This document shows positions 27,730 through 36,118 of a stretch of 64,000 nucleotides of DNA, one piece after another. Position numbers and translations under genes: made by a program. Position 1 is the first letter of the stretch; every line of letters begins with the position of its first letter. Location: contig CABYTF010000003.1 of the NCBI GenBank assembly GCA_902521725.1, positions 1-64,000 of the forward strand, read 5' to 3'. Source of the DNA: an uncultured Gammaproteobacteria bacterium. Lineage in GTDB: Bacteria > Pseudomonadota > Gammaproteobacteria > GCA-002705445 > GCA-002716945. A model generated the notes under the pieces. It was not told where the DNA came from and made no database searches. It saw nothing but the letters and a program-made list of their open reading frames with translations.

Positions 27730-28873
27730 CTGCTTGTTGTCTTAAGAACGCAGGTATATCAATTGAAGTCTGATCATCTTGCTGGTTAACATTGACCTGG
27801 GCCAGTGACTCATCAGAAACCTGATTGCCTGGTATGATTGGTGAAGTGCTAGTGTCTGGAGCCGATCTATCTAACTCAGATGTATTCGCCTCTGACAATG
27901 CAGTATCTGCAGGGTTGGTTTGCGCAAACCCAGTTGCGATTATAGTCACTCTGAGATCACCAATATTATCGTCCTCTTTAATGCATCCGGTTATAATTTT
28001 TGCATCTTCATTTGCAATCTCTCTTATTTTGCTTCCAATCACCTCGAATTCATCGGTTGTTAAGTCAGAACCAGATGTGATATTGACTAAAACACCACTT
28101 GCTCCTTGAAGATCAATATTATCCAAGAGTGGACTACTTAATGCCGTAGTAACAGCTTCAACTGCTCTATTCTCGCCAGATGATACACCTGAACCCATCA
28201 TTGCTTTACCCATGCCGGACATTACAGTTTTTACATCAGCAAAGTCAACATTCATAAATCCTCGGATAGTAATTATCTCTGTTATACCTTTCACTGCTCC
28301 TCTTAAAACATCATTTGCGTTCTCGAAGGAAGAAAATATTGATTCATCGCCACCATATACCTCTTTAAGCTTTGAATTAGGAATAACAATTAGTGAATCT
28401 ACCCATTGTTCGAGGTTGTTAATACCTTCTTGAGCATTTGACATCCTCTCCGGGCCCTCAAAGTCGAATGGTTTTGTAACAACTGCAACAGTGAGGATAC
28501 CAAGGTCTCTCGCTATTTGAGCTATTACAGGTGCGGCACCAGTTCCTGTACCTCCTCCCATTCCAGCAGCGATAAAAAGCATGTCAGCTCCCTCAATTGA
28601 TTCTTTTAGTGTTTCACTGGCTTCTAATGCAGCTTGCCTTCCTTTTTCAGGATCAGCTCCGGCACCTAATCCTTTTGTTATTTCAGATCCAATTTGAACA
28701 GTTGTAGCTCCGTCTACATCTCTTAGTGCTTGTACGTCAGTGTTCGCAATTAAAAAATCTGCACCATGTATCTGTGACTTCAGCATTGAAATGATTGCGT
28801 TGCCGCCACCGCCACCAACACCGATGACTTTGATAACTGCATTTTGATTATAATTATTGACTATTTCAAACAT
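27725..28873 (-). CDS. ftsZ: Cell division GTPase FtsZ
   Basis: Tubulin homolog that forms the Z ring. The 382 residues carry [10 protein letters not shown], the tubulin signature GGGTGTGAA (residues 106-114), and [10 protein letters not shown]. The C-terminal conserved peptide [11 protein letters not shown], which binds FtsA and ZipA, closes the protein. A strong Shine-Dalgarno (AGGAGG, 7 bp before the ATG) is unusual among its dcw neighbours. Its position between ftsL and ftsI is also unusual: gammaproteobacteria normally have ftsA-ftsZ-lpxC. The stop codon overlaps the probable ATT start of ftsI. Confidence 0.97.
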   Translation of the reverse strand: MFEIVNNYNQNAVIKVIGVGGGGGNAIISMLKSQIHGADFLIANTDVQALRDVDGATTVQIGSEITKGLGAGADPEKGRQAALEASETLKESIEGADMLFIAAGMGGGTGTGAAPVIAQIARDLGILTVAVVTKPFDFEGPERMSNAQEGINNLEQWVDSLIVIPNSKLKEVYGGDESIFSSFENANDVLRGAVKGITEIITIRGFMNVDFADVKTVMSGMGKAMMGSGVSSGENRAVEAVTTALSSPLLDNIDLQGASGVLVNITSGSDLTTDEFEVIGSKIREIANEDAKIITGCIKEDDNIGDLRVTIIATGFAQTNPADTALSEANTSELDRSAPDTSTSPIIPGNQVSDESLAQVNVNQQDDQTSIDIPAFLRQQAD

Positions 28874-28882
28874 GGTGTCCTC

Positions 28883-29155
28883 CTAATGTTCTAAGTTCAT
28901 GATTAAAATTCTTTCTTTTGTTGGTAGCTGCATATTCAATGCTTCACCTAAACTATTTTTCTGAAGTTTTCTATCCGTCACTTCAGTTTGCTCCTGTAGT
29001 AATTGTCTATATGACTCTGAGAGATAAAATAATCTTTTTTCATTTTTAGATATCTCAATGTTTAGCATCCTATTTTGATATTTAACAAAAATTACACCAA
29101 AAGCTGATATAGTTATGAATATTATTAAAACAAGTGAATAAGTCAGATTTGTCAT
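28883..29155 (-). CDS. ftsL: Cell division protein FtsL
   Basis: Bitopic divisome protein that forms a complex with FtsB and FtsQ. The 90 residues have one N-terminal transmembrane helix (about 5-25) and a periplasmic coiled coil rich in Glu, Leu and Gln, ending with a RILIMNLEH tail. Sequence is poorly conserved in this family. The call rests on topology, size and position directly after rsmH (4-bp overlap). The next gene is ftsZ rather than the usual ftsI. Confidence 0.85.
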   Translation of the reverse strand: MTNLTYSLVLIIFITISAFGVIFVKYQNRMLNIEISKNEKRLFYLSESYRQLLQEQTEVTDRKLQKNSLGEALNMQLPTKERILIMNLEH

Positions 29156-30081
29156 TGCTTCTCTAAAACATTAATTTTTGCAGACCTAGATCTAGGATTT
29201 GAAGTTACCTCGTCACAAGATGGTTTGATTTTCTTTATCACTGTGAACATCTTCGTCAAGAAATCTTTTTTTATAGGCATCTTCCGCGGAGTATTTAAAT
29301 TATGGTCAGTAAAAACTATAAAATCTTTTATTACTTTCTCTTCTAGAGAATGATAAGTGATTAGAACAAGCCGTCCCTTGGGAGCAAGGATATTATATGA
29401 CTTCTCTAACACTTCTTTTAGAACCTCGAGTTCTTTATTAATAAATATCCTCAATGCTTGAAAAGACCGGGTGGCGTTATGTTTATTCTTATCATTAACA
29501 ATCACGGATTTGTTAATTATATTTACAAGTTCGAATGTCTCGCTAATAGGATTATTTATCCTGTGCTTTACAATATTTTTTGCAATTCTTTTTGAAAATT
29601 TTTCTTGTCCATATGACCTTAAAATATACTCAATTTCCTTCTCAGGTAACTCATTTATGTATTCAGATACTTTCTTGCCCCTGCTTCTATCAAATCTCAT
29701 ATCTAATAATGCATTCTTATTGAAGCTAAAGCCTCTTTCAGCACTATCCAAGTGCACTGAAGATACTCCTAAATCGAATAAAATTCCATTAACCGATCCA
29801 TATATATTCCATGTTCTTGTATATTCATCCAGAGAAGAGAAACATCCATGTTTAAGGGTAAATCTCTTCTCTTCTGATAATTCTTTTTTATTAAATTCTA
29901 TTGCATCAATATCTTTATCGATCGCAAACAATTTTGACTTTGATGATGTTTCTTCTAAGATATGTTTTGAGTGACCACCATATCCTAGAGTGGCATCTAC
30001 ATATATGCCGTCTCTATCAGATATTAAATGACTAATTGCCTCATGTTTCATTACTGGAATATGAAAATTAGTATTATTCAT
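29152..30081 (-). CDS. rsmH: 16S rRNA m4C1402 methyltransferase RsmH (MraW)
   Basis: SAM-dependent N4-methyltransferase for C1402 of 16S rRNA. The 309 residues begin HIPVMKHEAISHL and contain the SAM-binding YVDATLGYGGHSKHIL. FDLGVSSVHLDSAERGFSF and the C-terminal ITYHSLEEKVIKDF and NPRSRSAKINVLE blocks follow, all family signatures. It overlaps the upstream J-domain gene by 8 bp and ftsL by 4 bp. Confidence 0.97.
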   Translation of the reverse strand: MNNTNFHIPVMKHEAISHLISDRDGIYVDATLGYGGHSKHILEETSSKSKLFAIDKDIDAIEFNKKELSEEKRFTLKHGCFSSLDEYTRTWNIYGSVNGILFDLGVSSVHLDSAERGFSFNKNALLDMRFDRSRGKKVSEYINELPEKEIEYILRSYGQEKFSKRIAKNIVKHRINNPISETFELVNIINKSVIVNDKNKHNATRSFQALRIFINKELEVLKEVLEKSYNILAPKGRLVLITYHSLEEKVIKDFIVFTDHNLNTPRKMPIKKDFLTKMFTVIKKIKPSCDEVTSNPRSRSAKINVLEKQ

Positions 30082-30268
30082 TTTTTTTACTTTCCATAAT
30101 ATTTTCGTAAGCTGATTTAATTTTTATAAATATCTTATTAGATTCAATGCTGTCGTTGTTTTTGTCCGGATGATACTTAGATGCCAGTTTCTTGAAAGCT
30201 AGCTTAATTACTGAGCTATCATCATCTGCATTAACACCTAATATTTTATATTCGTTATTTTTGATCAT
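30074..30268 (-). CDS. Minimal J-domain protein in the dcw cluster
   Basis: A 64-residue protein that is nothing but a J domain: EYKILGV, the basic helix II (KLAFKKLASKYHPDKN) with the HPD tripeptide at about residues 33-35, and a helix III ending at the C-terminus. The domain stimulates DnaK-type ATPases. There is no G/F region, zinc finger or membrane segment. Its ATG overlaps the mraZ stop (ATGA) and its end overlaps rsmH by 8 bp, so it is translated as part of the cluster. I know no standard dcw member of this kind; the partner Hsp70 and clients are unknown. Confidence 0.85.
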   Translation of the reverse strand: MIKNNEYKILGVNADDDSSVIKLAFKKLASKYHPDKNNDSIESNKIFIKIKSAYENIMESKKNE

Positions 30269-30726
30269 ATGCTTAAGTCGCTTAATGCCTCCTCATCATC
30301 GACAGATGTTGCTTCTTCACGCCACATCTCAACATTTTCGTTCCAACAGCCTTGATCCCAAATTTCGAACTTTTCGCCCTGTCCTATCAAAATTATTTTC
30401 TTTGATAATGATGCGTATTCTCTCAAGGGCTTTGATATTAATATTCTCCCGCTAGAGTCAACATCAATATCCTCTGCATGCCCAATTAAGAGTCTTTGTA
30501 TCCTTCTTGCATTTTTATTAAATGAGGGTAAGTTACTGATTTTATCCTGAATTTTAGACCAAACGCTTGAAGGGTAGAGAAGCAAGCACTTCTCTTCTGT
30601 ATCAATGGTAATAACCATAGACCCTTTTAATAAGCCCATTATGTGATCACGATAGGTAATAGGGATCCCTAGCCTACCCTTTGAATCGAGACTAAGGTTG
30701 TGTATACCTTTAAAAAGATTCTCCAT
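30265..30726 (-). CDS. mraZ: Transcriptional regulator MraZ
   Basis: AbrB/SpoVT-fold DNA-binding repressor that leads dcw clusters and regulates them. The 153-residue form from the ATG at 30726 starts MENLFKGIHNLSLDSKGRLGI, the family N-terminus, and is preceded by GGAG at about 6 bp. A longer ATG 30 nt upstream adds a non-conserved stretch and was rejected. A second repeat (DVDSSGRILISKPLREYASL) completes the tandem domain. The TGGGN direct repeats usually bound by MraZ were not evident upstream. Confidence 0.94.
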   Translation of the reverse strand: MENLFKGIHNLSLDSKGRLGIPITYRDHIMGLLKGSMVITIDTEEKCLLLYPSSVWSKIQDKISNLPSFNKNARRIQRLLIGHAEDIDVDSSGRILISKPLREYASLSKKIILIGQGEKFEIWDQGCWNENVEMWREEATSVDDEEALSDLSI

Positions 30727-30886
30727 AATTCTCCACAAAATAACAAATATTGCCATTTATCAACACTATATGCCCAATTATTGATTTATGCAAGCAAATA
30801 AATGGCTAAATTGATGATAATGGTATGAGATGATTGATTTTATATATTCATATATATCAATTACTTAGAGTATATTTGTGATGGTT
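30727..30886. promoter_or_regulatory. Intergenic region upstream of mraZ / downstream of rnpB
   Basis: This 160-bp non-coding stretch should hold the promoter of the dcw operon and the 3' flank of rnpB, both read on the minus strand. It is very AT-rich. I could not pick a convincing -35/-10 pair, a MraZ operator or a T-tract terminator. Confidence 0.4.
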
Positions 30887-31212
30887 GAGAGTTAGTTGAT
30901 AAGCCGGGTTCTGTCGAGTACAGCCATTTATCTGGGATTATTGTCACCAATAATCTCATTAGCAGCAACCATGTGATTGTCTTGGGATTAATCACAAATT
31001 TGCCTTGCTCCAAGCGGGGTTTACTTATGCCTGCTTTGTTACCTCAGCAGCGGTAGGCTCTTACCCTACCTTTTCACCCTTACCTAATAATAGGCGGTTA
31101 TTTTCTGCAGCACTTTCCAAAACTCACGTTTCCCAGGTGTTACCTGGCGCTTTTATCCCTGGAGCCCGGACTTTCCTCTATGATAAACATAGCGACTGCA
31201 TAACTAACTCTC
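30887..31212 (-). ncRNA. rnpB: RNase P RNA (type A)
   Basis: Catalytic RNA that matures tRNA 5' ends. On the minus strand the 5' and 3' ends pair perfectly as helix P1: GAGAGTTAGTT (31202-31212) with AACTAACTCTC (30887-30897). Conserved blocks are visible: GAGGAAAGTCCGGGCTCC near the 5' end, GCCAGGTAACACCTGGG, the GAAAAGGTAGGGTAAGAGCC-like P4-proximal region, and ACAGAACCCGGCTTAT at the 3' end (the loop that recognises the tRNA CCA). About 326 nt, compact compared with E. coli (377). Position upstream of mraZ is common in gammaproteobacteria. Small plus-strand reading frames across it are spurious. Confidence 0.96.
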
Positions 31213-31247
31213 AAGAACATTATAAAATTTATCCAAAAACAATCAAT

Positions 31248-32054
31248 CTATTTTCTAGCTACTAAATAAGCCACCCAAGCAGGGTCAGCATCACATTTGG
31301 TTACCTTATAAAATTTCTCTGTCTCCTCATCCTTTTCGTTATCCCAACCTTGCATATATACATCTACGTATCTGAATCCAGCCTCTTTTAGACACTCTTG
31401 AATTTCTGGTAACATCCAAAGTCTCCAACTGTAACTAAATGCTCGTTTTTTCTTGGTTTTATCTGAGAATTCAAAATGAATATAGCATTGAATTTCATGT
31501 GTTATCGGGTTGAACGAGGATTGATCCCAAACATATGTGAAATCTTTATGTTTAGTTCTCTCTTCTAAAAGCTGATGAGCCTCATATCCTCCAAATGCAT
31601 CTAGCATAAATAATCCTTTCTTTTTAAGTTGACCATATGCATTAGAAAAGTAATTAATAAGCTTTTGTCTATCTTTGAAAACAAAATAGCTAAAATTCGT
31701 AGCAAGTATGCAGTCTACTATATCTCCCTTGTATTTAGATGAATCTCCATATCTAATTTTCATTCTTGATCGTTGCTCATTATCTAATCTATTTTGAGCG
31801 GTCTTTTTTGCTGCACTGATCATCCTTTTATCTAAATCTACTGAGATGGAGGTATTATTCTTATTGTCTTTGACCCACTCTGATGAGATCAATGCAGATG
31901 CGCAAAAATCTTCTCTTAAACTTATGCATTTTGTATTGAAGTATTTCTTAAATAATTTTTTTATAAAGCTTACTTCAAATTCTGGACATTGAACTGATTC
32001 CTCATAAAGTCTATCAATATTGGCTTTACGAGCAGTTAATTTTTCTCTCTTCAT
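31248..32054 (-). CDS. Class I SAM-dependent methyltransferase, function unknown
   Basis: 268-residue soluble protein with a Rossmann-type methyltransferase fold. The acidic end of strand 2 (ISVDLDKRMISAAKK) and a following IVDCILATNFSYFVF strand with downstream LFMLDAFGGYE fit SAM binding. The substrate cannot be inferred. Its start overlaps the 3' end of dusA by 29 bp, so the two are cotranscribed and it may act on RNA, but that is a guess from context. Confidence 0.75.
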   Translation of the reverse strand: MKREKLTARKANIDRLYEESVQCPEFEVSFIKKLFKKYFNTKCISLREDFCASALISSEWVKDNKNNTSISVDLDKRMISAAKKTAQNRLDNEQRSRMKIRYGDSSKYKGDIVDCILATNFSYFVFKDRQKLINYFSNAYGQLKKKGLFMLDAFGGYEAHQLLEERTKHKDFTYVWDQSSFNPITHEIQCYIHFEFSDKTKKKRAFSYSWRLWMLPEIQECLKEAGFRYVDVYMQGWDNEKDEETEKFYKVTKCDADPAWVAYLVARK

Positions 32055-32991
32055 TTTTGTCCCTATAGTCGAAATTTTTAATATTTTGTAATGGTTGATC
32101 TGAATTTATCACTGAATGTAAATATTTTCTCCATTTTTTTGCATAGCATGTTCCTTTGTATAGATTCGTAAGATGTCTGAGTGCAAATAACTTATTCTGG
32201 TTATCCTTTAGTTCTAGCTGATCTATGTATCTGGAAATAACCTTTTGAGTAGATAAATAATTATTAGAGAAGAATATTTTTTTCTCAATATCATTAAGAA
32301 ACATTGGATCATCATATATCTTCCTTCCAAGCATAACACCCCCATAAACTGCTAATAACTCATTTAAGTCCTCCAAATTAACTATACCGCCATTGATATA
32401 AATCTTTAAATGTGGAAATGTTTCTTTGAGTATCATTACGTCATCGTACCTCAAAGGTGGTACAGATCTATTTTTCCTTGTAGATAAACCGTTCAGGATA
32501 GCATTTCTTGCATGTATGTAAAAAGTTTCACAGCCTGCCTCACTAGTTAGTCTAATAAATTTTTTAATATCATCTAAGTCTTGATCGTACCCTAGTCCTA
32601 GTCTCGTTTTTATTGATACAGGTAAATCTGTACAAGACTTTATTGCCTCAACAAACTCAGCAACTTTAAATGGATCTATTATCTGACATGCTCCAAAACC
32701 TCCTTTAACTACTTTTTCACTTGGACAACCGATGTTGAGGTTGATCTCATCGAAACCTGATTTTGTCAGTATTTCAGCACACTCAATAAATTTATCTGAA
32801 TCATTACCTGCAATCTGGGCTACAAGGGGGTGTTCTTGTTTATTCACGGTGTAATTTCTTAGATTACCCCTAATTAGAGAGTCTACCGTAATCATCTCAG
32901 TGAACATAATTATATTGGGAGATATAATTCTCACTAATTTTCTGAAGTATTTATCAGTTCTTCCAACCATTGGTGCCAAGAATATTTTCAT
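32026..32991 (-). CDS. dusA: tRNA-dihydrouridine synthase DusA
   Basis: FMN enzyme reducing uridines 20/20a in tRNA D-loops. The 321 residues begin with LAPMVGRTDKYFR, followed by the EMITVDSLIRG block typical of DusA. LNIGCPSEKVVKGGFGACQI holds the catalytic Cys (in CPSEKV...GACQ). IYINGGI and GVMLGRKIYDDP form the FMN-phosphate site. A minus-strand TATAAT ends 5 bp before the ATG with no Shine-Dalgarno, a candidate leaderless start facing mobA. Confidence 0.95.
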   Translation of the reverse strand: MKIFLAPMVGRTDKYFRKLVRIISPNIIMFTEMITVDSLIRGNLRNYTVNKQEHPLVAQIAGNDSDKFIECAEILTKSGFDEINLNIGCPSEKVVKGGFGACQIIDPFKVAEFVEAIKSCTDLPVSIKTRLGLGYDQDLDDIKKFIRLTSEAGCETFYIHARNAILNGLSTRKNRSVPPLRYDDVMILKETFPHLKIYINGGIVNLEDLNELLAVYGGVMLGRKIYDDPMFLNDIEKKIFFSNNYLSTQKVISRYIDQLELKDNQNKLFALRHLTNLYKGTCYAKKWRKYLHSVINSDQPLQNIKNFDYRDKNEERKINCS

Positions 32992-33041
32992 AATATATTA
33001 TATAAGTTATCTATTTAAAATTATCAGCTTATAATATTGTA
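32992..33041. promoter_or_regulatory. Divergent dusA/mobA promoter region with -10 boxes next to both ATGs
   Basis: In this 50-bp gap a plus-strand TATAAT at 33030-33035 ends 6 bp before the mobA-like ATG. A minus-strand TATAAT ends 5 bp before the dusA ATG. Neither gene has a Shine-Dalgarno. -35 matches are weak. The geometry predicts leaderless or near-leaderless transcripts in both directions. Confidence 0.5.
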
Positions 33042-33650
33042 ATGTCGACTAAATTACAAAAAGATGATCTCTCTATAGCTATTTTATCAGGTGGAAAATC
33101 ATCCAGAATGAACTATGAGGACAAGGGCTTGATAGAATTTAACGGATTTTCTGTCTTATCAAGAATAATCGAAATCTCTAATAAATATTCTAATGATGTT
33201 TTTATCATTGCTAATAATAATCTAAAGGAATATGAAAAATTACATCCCTATCTTTATTCGGATATATTAGATAATTACCAGGGACCTCTCTCTGGAATAT
33301 ACACTGCGTTATCTAAAAGTAAAAACAAGTATGTCATCATACTACCTAGTGATGGCCCTTTTGTAAAAGAAGACTATTTTGAAAAATTTATCAACTATGA
33401 ATCAGATCAACATATATTGGTAACCAAAACTGGAGATCGACTACAACCTGTTTATGCTCGTTTAGATTCATCACTCAAAGAAAATTTACGAGTATTTTTA
33501 GAAACAGGAGAGAGAAAAATTGATAAGTGGTATACTGCTTGCGGCTATGAAGAAATTTTCTTTGAGCAAAATGAAGAAATGTTTATAAACATCAACTCAA
33601 AGGATGACATTGAAAAAAACAGATCATTGATAGATAGATTTTATGGATAA
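33042..33650 (+). CDS. mobA: MobA-like molybdenum cofactor guanylyltransferase
   Basis: NTP-transferase family protein, probably converting molybdopterin to the guanine dinucleotide form needed by Mo/W enzymes such as formate dehydrogenase. The nucleotide loop AILSGGKSSRMNYEDKG (about residues 13-29) with its Lys is the MobA signature. VIILPSDGPFV carries the metal-binding Asp and QPVYARLDSSL is also family-like. 202 residues. It overlaps the flavoprotein gene by 8 bp and thus heads the H4MPT operon, which suggests cofactor supply for formate oxidation. Paralogs that transfer other nucleotides cannot be excluded. Confidence 0.8.
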   Translation: MSTKLQKDDLSIAILSGGKSSRMNYEDKGLIEFNGFSVLSRIIEISNKYSNDVFIIANNNLKEYEKLHPYLYSDILDNYQGPLSGIYTALSKSKNKYVIILPSDGPFVKEDYFEKFINYESDQHILVTKTGDRLQPVYARLDSSLKENLRVFLETGERKIDKWYTACGYEEIFFEQNEEMFININSKDDIEKNRSLIDRFYG

Positions 33651-34173
33651 AAAGAGGATAGCATGGTGCATAACCGGTTCAGGTCACTACTTGAAGGAAT
33701 CGATTGATTTAATGCTAACCCTAGAAAATGTAGATTTATATTTAAGTAAAGCAGGTGAAGAAGTGTTGAAGTGGTACGATTATGATCTATCTATTTTCAA
33801 AAAAAATAAAATTAAAATTTTCAAGGATGTTACAGCTAGTGCAAGCCCAGTTAGTTTATTATACGAATCAGTTTACAAGCTTGTTGTTATATCTCCTGCT
33901 ACGTCTAATACAATAGCGCTTATGGCACAAGGGGTTTCAAATACACTTGTAACAAATATGTTTGCGCAGGCAGGAAAATGTGAAGTAGTATCTTTAGTTT
34001 TTGCCTGTGACACTGAGCCAGTTGTAATTACGCAAGCTCCAAAAAAACTTGTAACATTGTATCCGAGAGAAATTGATCTAAAAAACTTTAAAGAACTTAA
34101 AAAGTTTAAGAATGTGATTGTTGTAGATAATGTTAAATCACTGAAAAATCATCTTAAGAAGCTAACTCAATGA
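33643..34173 (+). CDS. DmrB/AfpA-like flavoprotein (candidate dihydromethanopterin reductase)
   Basis: 176-residue FMN protein of the Dfp/UbiX-like fold. Features are RIAWCITGSGHYLKES at the N-terminus and TASASPVSLL. The PATSNTIALMAQGVSNTLVTN helix (about residues 87-107) is the phosphate-binding part. Homologs in methylotroph and methanogen clusters include DmrB, which reduces dihydromethanopterin to the active tetrahydro form. Position in an H4MPT cofactor operon supports that role, but no biochemical residue seen here distinguishes DmrB from other family members. Confidence 0.72.
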   Translation: MDKKRIAWCITGSGHYLKESIDLMLTLENVDLYLSKAGEEVLKWYDYDLSIFKKNKIKIFKDVTASASPVSLLYESVYKLVVISPATSNTIALMAQGVSNTLVTNMFAQAGKCEVVSLVFACDTEPVVITQAPKKLVTLYPREIDLKNFKELKKFKNVIVVDNVKSLKNHLKKLTQ

Positions 34174-35552
34174 AAAAGATATTATTCATAACTGGAAAAT
34201 TGGCAGAAAAAGGACTTAAGACAGTCATTGACAGTATTGAAGATAAAAAGTTTTCATATGAAATAAGAAACTTAAATGTAAATGTTGCTGCACTTTTGAC
34301 TACTGATATGATTGAAAGAAGAATTGGTGATGTCAATGACTTTGATGAGATAATCATACCTGGAAGGGTTAGAGGAGATATCAAATCTCTTGAAAAGCAA
34401 TTAAGCAAAACAATCACTAGGGGTCCTGATGAACTCAAAGATTTACCACTTCTTTTTGGAGCAAAGCCTGTAAAGTACGATCTATCAAAGTTTGAAACAT
34501 CAATATTCGGGGAAATAACAGATGCACTGAATATGACTGTAGATCAAGTCATTGAAAAAGCAGAGTTCTTCAGATCAGAAGGTGCAGATGTAATTGATGT
34601 AGGTTGCCTACCAAACAAACACTTTCCACATCTTGAGGAGATTGTTCAAGAGCTCAAGAATAGAAATTTTTATGTTAGTATTGATTCACATAATACTGAT
34701 GAACTTATACGAGGTTCTAAAGCAGGTGCTGACTATCTGCTAAGTATTAAATCGGAAACATATCATATACTAGAGAATTTAGATTCTTACCCGATCTTAA
34801 TTCCTACTGATAATAATATTGGAGAATTTTATAAACTTATTAATCGAGCTTTAGATGATAAATTGATATTCATTGCTGATCCTATACTTGATCCAATATC
34901 ATATGGATTCACAGATAGTCTAATAAGATACGTTAACCTTAGAGAAAAATATCCAGATATTCATATTATGATGGGGCTTGGCAATATAACAGAATTAACA
35001 CATGCTGATACATCTGGGATAAATATGATCATGCTTGGCATTATTGAAGAGCTGAAATTGAACCACATTCTTACTACTCAGGTTAGTAGACATTGTTCAA
35101 CTGTCATTAGGGAAACTGACCTTGCAAGGAGAATCATTCATGCAGCGTCTGAAAATAACTTAACACCTAAGCACATAAATGATGGGCTTTTAGTTCATCA
35201 TGGGCATAAAGATTATGCCTTTTGTTCTGATGAACTCATTGAGATGCAAGGAAATATCAAAGATAAAAATTATAGGATTTATGTGAACGATGATGGTATA
35301 CATTTATTTAATAAAAATGTGTACAAAATCTTCTCTGATCCATTCGACTTCTATGAGCATCTTGAGGTAAGCGATGATGCAGGTCATGCTTTTTATTTGG
35401 GAGTGGAGCTTGCAAGGGCACAGATTGCACATCAATTGCAAAAAGAATACCAACAAGATGAGGAATTAAGTTGGGGTTGTTTGGTTGATAAAAAAGTTGA
35501 TGATAAACTCCAATCTAAAGAATTGGGGCCAACATTCAAAAAAAGAAAATGA
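34170..35552 (+). CDS. Dihydropteroate synthase-related protein of H4MPT clusters
   Basis: 460-residue protein conserved in H4MPT-using bacteria and methanogens. An N-terminal DUF6513-like domain is followed by a TIM-barrel resembling dihydropteroate synthase (MTVDQVIEKAEFFRSEGADVIDVGC, in parts, about residues 120-145). A C-terminal extension contains DDAGHAFYLGVELARAQIA. It may join the pterin to the arylamine ribofuranosyl unit during methanopterin synthesis, or act in methylofuran synthesis; the exact reaction is not established to my knowledge. It overlaps both neighbours by 4 bp. Confidence 0.78.
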   Translation: MKKILFITGKLAEKGLKTVIDSIEDKKFSYEIRNLNVNVAALLTTDMIERRIGDVNDFDEIIIPGRVRGDIKSLEKQLSKTITRGPDELKDLPLLFGAKPVKYDLSKFETSIFGEITDALNMTVDQVIEKAEFFRSEGADVIDVGCLPNKHFPHLEEIVQELKNRNFYVSIDSHNTDELIRGSKAGADYLLSIKSETYHILENLDSYPILIPTDNNIGEFYKLINRALDDKLIFIADPILDPISYGFTDSLIRYVNLREKYPDIHIMMGLGNITELTHADTSGINMIMLGIIEELKLNHILTTQVSRHCSTVIRETDLARRIIHAASENNLTPKHINDGLLVHHGHKDYAFCSDELIEMQGNIKDKNYRIYVNDDGIHLFNKNVYKIFSDPFDFYEHLEVSDDAGHAFYLGVELARAQIAHQLQKEYQQDEELSWGCLVDKKVDDKLQSKELGPTFKKRK

Positions 35553-36118
35553 TTCATGAAGTAATAGTTACAACCATAAATGAAAATGAAATAGTTCACA
35601 TAGCTCCTATGGGAATAAAGTTTGTTGATCATGCGGATAAAAAGTGTGTTCAGATCTCGCCCTTCAAGCCCTCACAGACATTAGATAATCTTCTTAAAAC
35701 TGAAAAAGCAACAGTAAATTTCATCGATGATGTAAAAGTATTTGCTGGAATAGTTACTGGAAGAGAGAAGGATTGGGATTTAAGTCCATGTTCAAAAAAT
35801 GAAGTTTCTCATCTTTCAAATACAAATTCATATATGAATTTAAAAGTATCAAGCTTTATCGAGGATGAACTCAGACCAAAGATTATTTGTAATATTCTTA
35901 ATACAGAGAATTTAAGACCCTTTATGGGATTCAATAGAGCTCAGTTTTCAGTTATTGAACTAGCAGTACTATCAACAAGACTAGGCATGATCGATGACGA
36001 AAAAGTAAGAAAAGAATATGATTACCTAAAAATAGGAATAGATAAAACAGGGGGAGAGAGAGAAAAATTAGCATGGAGCTGGATAGAAGAAAAGATTGAA
36101 GGCTATTTCAAAAAATGA
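35549..36118 (+). CDS. DUF447 family protein (H4MPT-associated)
   Basis: 189-residue protein with the split-barrel flavin-reductase-like look of DUF447: IHIAPMGIK-type N-terminus (here VHIAPMGIKFVDH), repeated short beta strands, and a conserved GFNRAQFSVIELAVLSTRL helix near residue 130. Members occur in methanogens and methylotrophs next to H4MPT genes. The function is unknown; FMN binding is plausible. It is translationally coupled on both sides (4-bp overlaps). Confidence 0.78.
   Translation: MIHEVIVTTINENEIVHIAPMGIKFVDHADKKCVQISPFKPSQTLDNLLKTEKATVNFIDDVKVFAGIVTGREKDWDLSPCSKNEVSHLSNTNSYMNLKVSSFIEDELRPKIICNILNTENLRPFMGFNRAQFSVIELAVLSTRLGMIDDEKVRKEYDYLKIGIDKTGGEREKLAWSWIEEKIEGYFKK

Noticed and set aside
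27725-27744. Programmed frameshift making an FtsZ-FtsI fusion
   Set aside because: The frames overlap for only about 17 bp and no slippery sequence or downstream structure was seen; FtsZ ends in its normal C-terminal peptide.
31005-31265. 86-codon plus-strand reading frame
   Set aside because: It lies across rnpB, whose helix P1 and conserved blocks are clear on the minus strand.
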